Source: an uncultured Lachnospiraceae bacterium (lineage in GTDB: Bacteria > Bacillota > Clostridia > Lachnospirales > Lachnospiraceae). From it: a stretch of 5,675 nucleotides of DNA. The DNA is taken from contig CAJTYN010000181.1 in assembly GCA_910584115.1 (NCBI GenBank), positions 1-5,675 of the forward strand, written 5' to 3'. The position numbers and the translations under genes were made by a program. Numbering within the stretch: position 1 is the first letter of the stretch; every line of letters starts with the position of its first letter. Under the pieces are notes generated by a model, which saw only the letters and a list, made by a program, of their open reading frames with translations, searched no databases and was not told the origin of the DNA. Of the stretch, positions 4,816-5,675 are shown one piece after another.

Positions 4816-5039
4816 CAATACCATAATACTATTTTTTCTTCCGGCAGTTCATCCAACTTTGCGAGTCTCTTTAATTCATACCTCACATGAGGGGCCGCAA
4901 AAGGACTTGCGTTCTCATGTTCGACAACCTCGCTATCTTTAAGGCGCATTCTCATAAAACCCCGTGGCCCTTTCCCCTCTGGATAGTAATCCGCCGAGAT
5001 GTCATCTTCTGATCTTCTTATGTTTTTCAAGGTTACCAT
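4815..5039 (-). CDS. Small partner protein of the minor capsid extension, candidate immunity protein
   Basis: ATG 5039-5037 gives a 74-residue protein: MVTLKNIRRSEDDISADYYP, then EGKGPRGFMRMRLKDSEVVE, HENASPFAAPHVRYELKRLA and an end EEKIVLWY. A longer open frame to 5090 lies in the upstream gene and would add a basic, Arg/Ile-rich piece that looks like shadow sequence. The gene begins 38 bases inside the minor capsid gene, so the two are probably co-translated; the site in front is weak (GGCGATGGAA), as fits coupling. It looks like a small alpha/beta protein with no signal or membrane segment. I recall similar 70-80-residue proteins ending in VLWY beside this kind of C-terminal extension in Bacillota phages and mobile elements. 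Constant pairing suggests an immunity or regulatory partner, but that is inference. Base composition is AT-richer than that of the head genes. Confidence 0.6.
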   Translation of the reverse strand: MVTLKNIRRSEDDISADYYPEGKGPRGFMRMRLKDSEVVEHENASPFAAPHVRYELKRLAKLDELPEEKIVLWY

Positions 5040-5675
5040 AATATTCCATCGCCTCACTCGGATAATCAAACTTTTTAGTCGCCAATTCATGAGCCTTCCA
5101 ATGTTCTATCTCCGGGTTTTCTTTTTTAATCTTCATCTCCAAGAGCTCGTGCTCTATCAAAGTCCTGTCATGTGGTCTTATATCTTTCCCGATCATAAGA
5201 CGCTGCCAGCTCTGAGCGATTGCACAATCTGGGTCAAAACGTCTGTATCCCCCTGTATCTGGATCGAACAGGGAATCTTCTTCAAACAGATAGGCTTTGA
5301 TCTTCTTGATATCCGCTTCATCCTTCCCGAGATTATCGGCTATCTTTCTGACGTCCGTTGAAAAGCTCCGGATCTCCTCGTAATACATCTCAGCAAACGC
5401 TTCCGCCTCTTTGCTGAACGGATCCGTAATCCTTGCTCCTGACATTATTATAGCAGGATTGGAAAACTTTTCAACCCGTTTTTCCCACTCTGCGGCCTTC
5501 CTGTAGTATCTCTCCCTATCTTCCTCATCCAACGAATACCTGGCCAGCCGCCCGAACCTCTCCGCCTGCCGCCTGGCATACTGCCGTCTCGCCTCCTGTT
5601 TGGAAGCCTTCTCGACCTTTTTCAGTTCCTCATCCGTCCAGGTATCATCCGCAGTGGAGATTCCTGGGAAGTAGG
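5002..5675 (-). CDS. Minor capsid protein 2-like, C-terminal part with an added effector-like domain
   Basis: 223 residues of the 3' end are visible; the 5' part is outside the window. The first 70 residues (YFPGISTADDTWTDEELKKV, ARRQAERFGRLARYSLDEED, ...EKRVEKF) match the end of phage minor capsid protein 2 (Pfam Phage_min_cap2), a few copies of which sit inside the head near the portal. Such proteins usually end here. This one continues for about 150 AT-richer residues: a helical part (FAEMYYEEIRSFSTDVRKIA, DIKKIKAYLFEE), then FDPDCAIAQSWQRLMIGKDI, HDRTLIEHELLEMKIKKEN and WKAHELATKKFDYPSEAMEY. The segment with IAQSWQRL, HELLE and AHELA looks like a compact conserved domain, possibly with His/Glu active residues, known to me as a C-terminal module on phage head proteins. 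Delivery with the genome, or toxin activity as in MuF-type phage toxins, is inference. TTG 5532 is internal, not a start. Confidence 0.75.
   Translation of the reverse strand, partial: YFPGISTADDTWTDEELKKVEKASKQEARRQYARRQAERFGRLARYSLDEEDRERYYRKAAEWEKRVEKFSNPAIIMSGARITDPFSKEAEAFAEMYYEEIRSFSTDVRKIADNLGKDEADIKKIKAYLFEEDSLFDPDTGGYRRFDPDCAIAQSWQRLMIGKDIRPHDRTLIEHELLEMKIKKENPEIEHWKAHELATKKFDYPSEAMEYYGNLEKHKKIRR

Noticed and set aside
5040..5090. Upstream start (ATG 5090) for the 74-residue partner protein
   Set aside because: The 17 extra residues lie in a basic out-of-frame reading of the minor capsid gene. The ATG at 5039 gives a clean MVTLKNI start with a normal gene overlap.
5137..5151. HELLE motif as a classical zincin HExxH metalloprotease site
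   Set aside because: The motif is HExxE, not HExxH, and the next His-containing element (AHELA) does not give a standard zincin layout. A metal site remains possible but is not shown.
1..5675. CRISPR array, tRNA, insertion sequence or attachment site
   Set aside because: No spaced direct repeats, cloverleaf-like sequence, transposase frame or flanking inverted repeats were seen on either strand by eye.

Overview
This window is part of the late (virion structural) operon of a tailed phage or prophage of a Gram-positive host. Every gene I can support lies on the minus strand, so transcription runs from position 5675 towards position 1. The genes are tightly packed, with ATGA-type overlaps and strong AGGAGG-type ribosome binding sites. 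The gene order and the protein families (phage minor capsid protein 2, GP20-like scaffold, Minor_capsid_1/2/3-like neck proteins, a Gp14/Gp15-like chaperone pair) point to a siphophage of Bacillota, most likely a Clostridia host. Most of the window is fairly GC-rich (about 55-60% by eye), with AT-richer patches.

Layout in transcription order. (1) 5675-5002: 3' part of a minor capsid protein whose usual core is followed by an AT-richer C-terminal extension of about 150 residues. (2) 5039-4815: a 74-residue protein that starts inside the extension gene; the pair looks like a capsid-borne effector with a partner or immunity protein. (3) 4815-4777: a strong intrinsic-terminator-like hairpin closing this cassette. 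(4) 4756-4577: a 59-residue phage protein. (5) 4590-3949: scaffold. (6) 3934-3050: major capsid protein. (7) 3038-2910: a 42-residue ORF. (8) 2897-1715: three neck proteins (head closure, HK97-gp10-like, tail terminator). (9) 1715-1224: major tail protein. (10) 1192-875 and 897-426: tail assembly chaperones joined by a probable -1 ribosomal frameshift.

After that the tail module falls apart. The end of the Gp15-like gene runs directly, out of frame, into an internal piece of a tape measure protein. That piece runs about 130 codons later, again out of frame, into the N-terminal part of a tail fibre or baseplate-like protein without a start codon. A third possible scar lies between the capsid and head-closure genes, where the head-tail adaptor gene is expected but only a possible C-terminal remnant is visible. 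The head genes look intact, while the tape measure, distal tail and probably the adaptor are lost. This suggests a defective prophage, a derived capsid-only element, or an assembly artefact collapsing a longer locus; sequence alone cannot decide between these.

The two points most worth following are the minor capsid extension with its overlapping small partner gene and following terminator, and the series of deletion scars. I see no tRNA, rRNA, CRISPR array, insertion sequence, attachment site or convincing promoter, and no gap of more than 300 bases without a gene or gene remnant.
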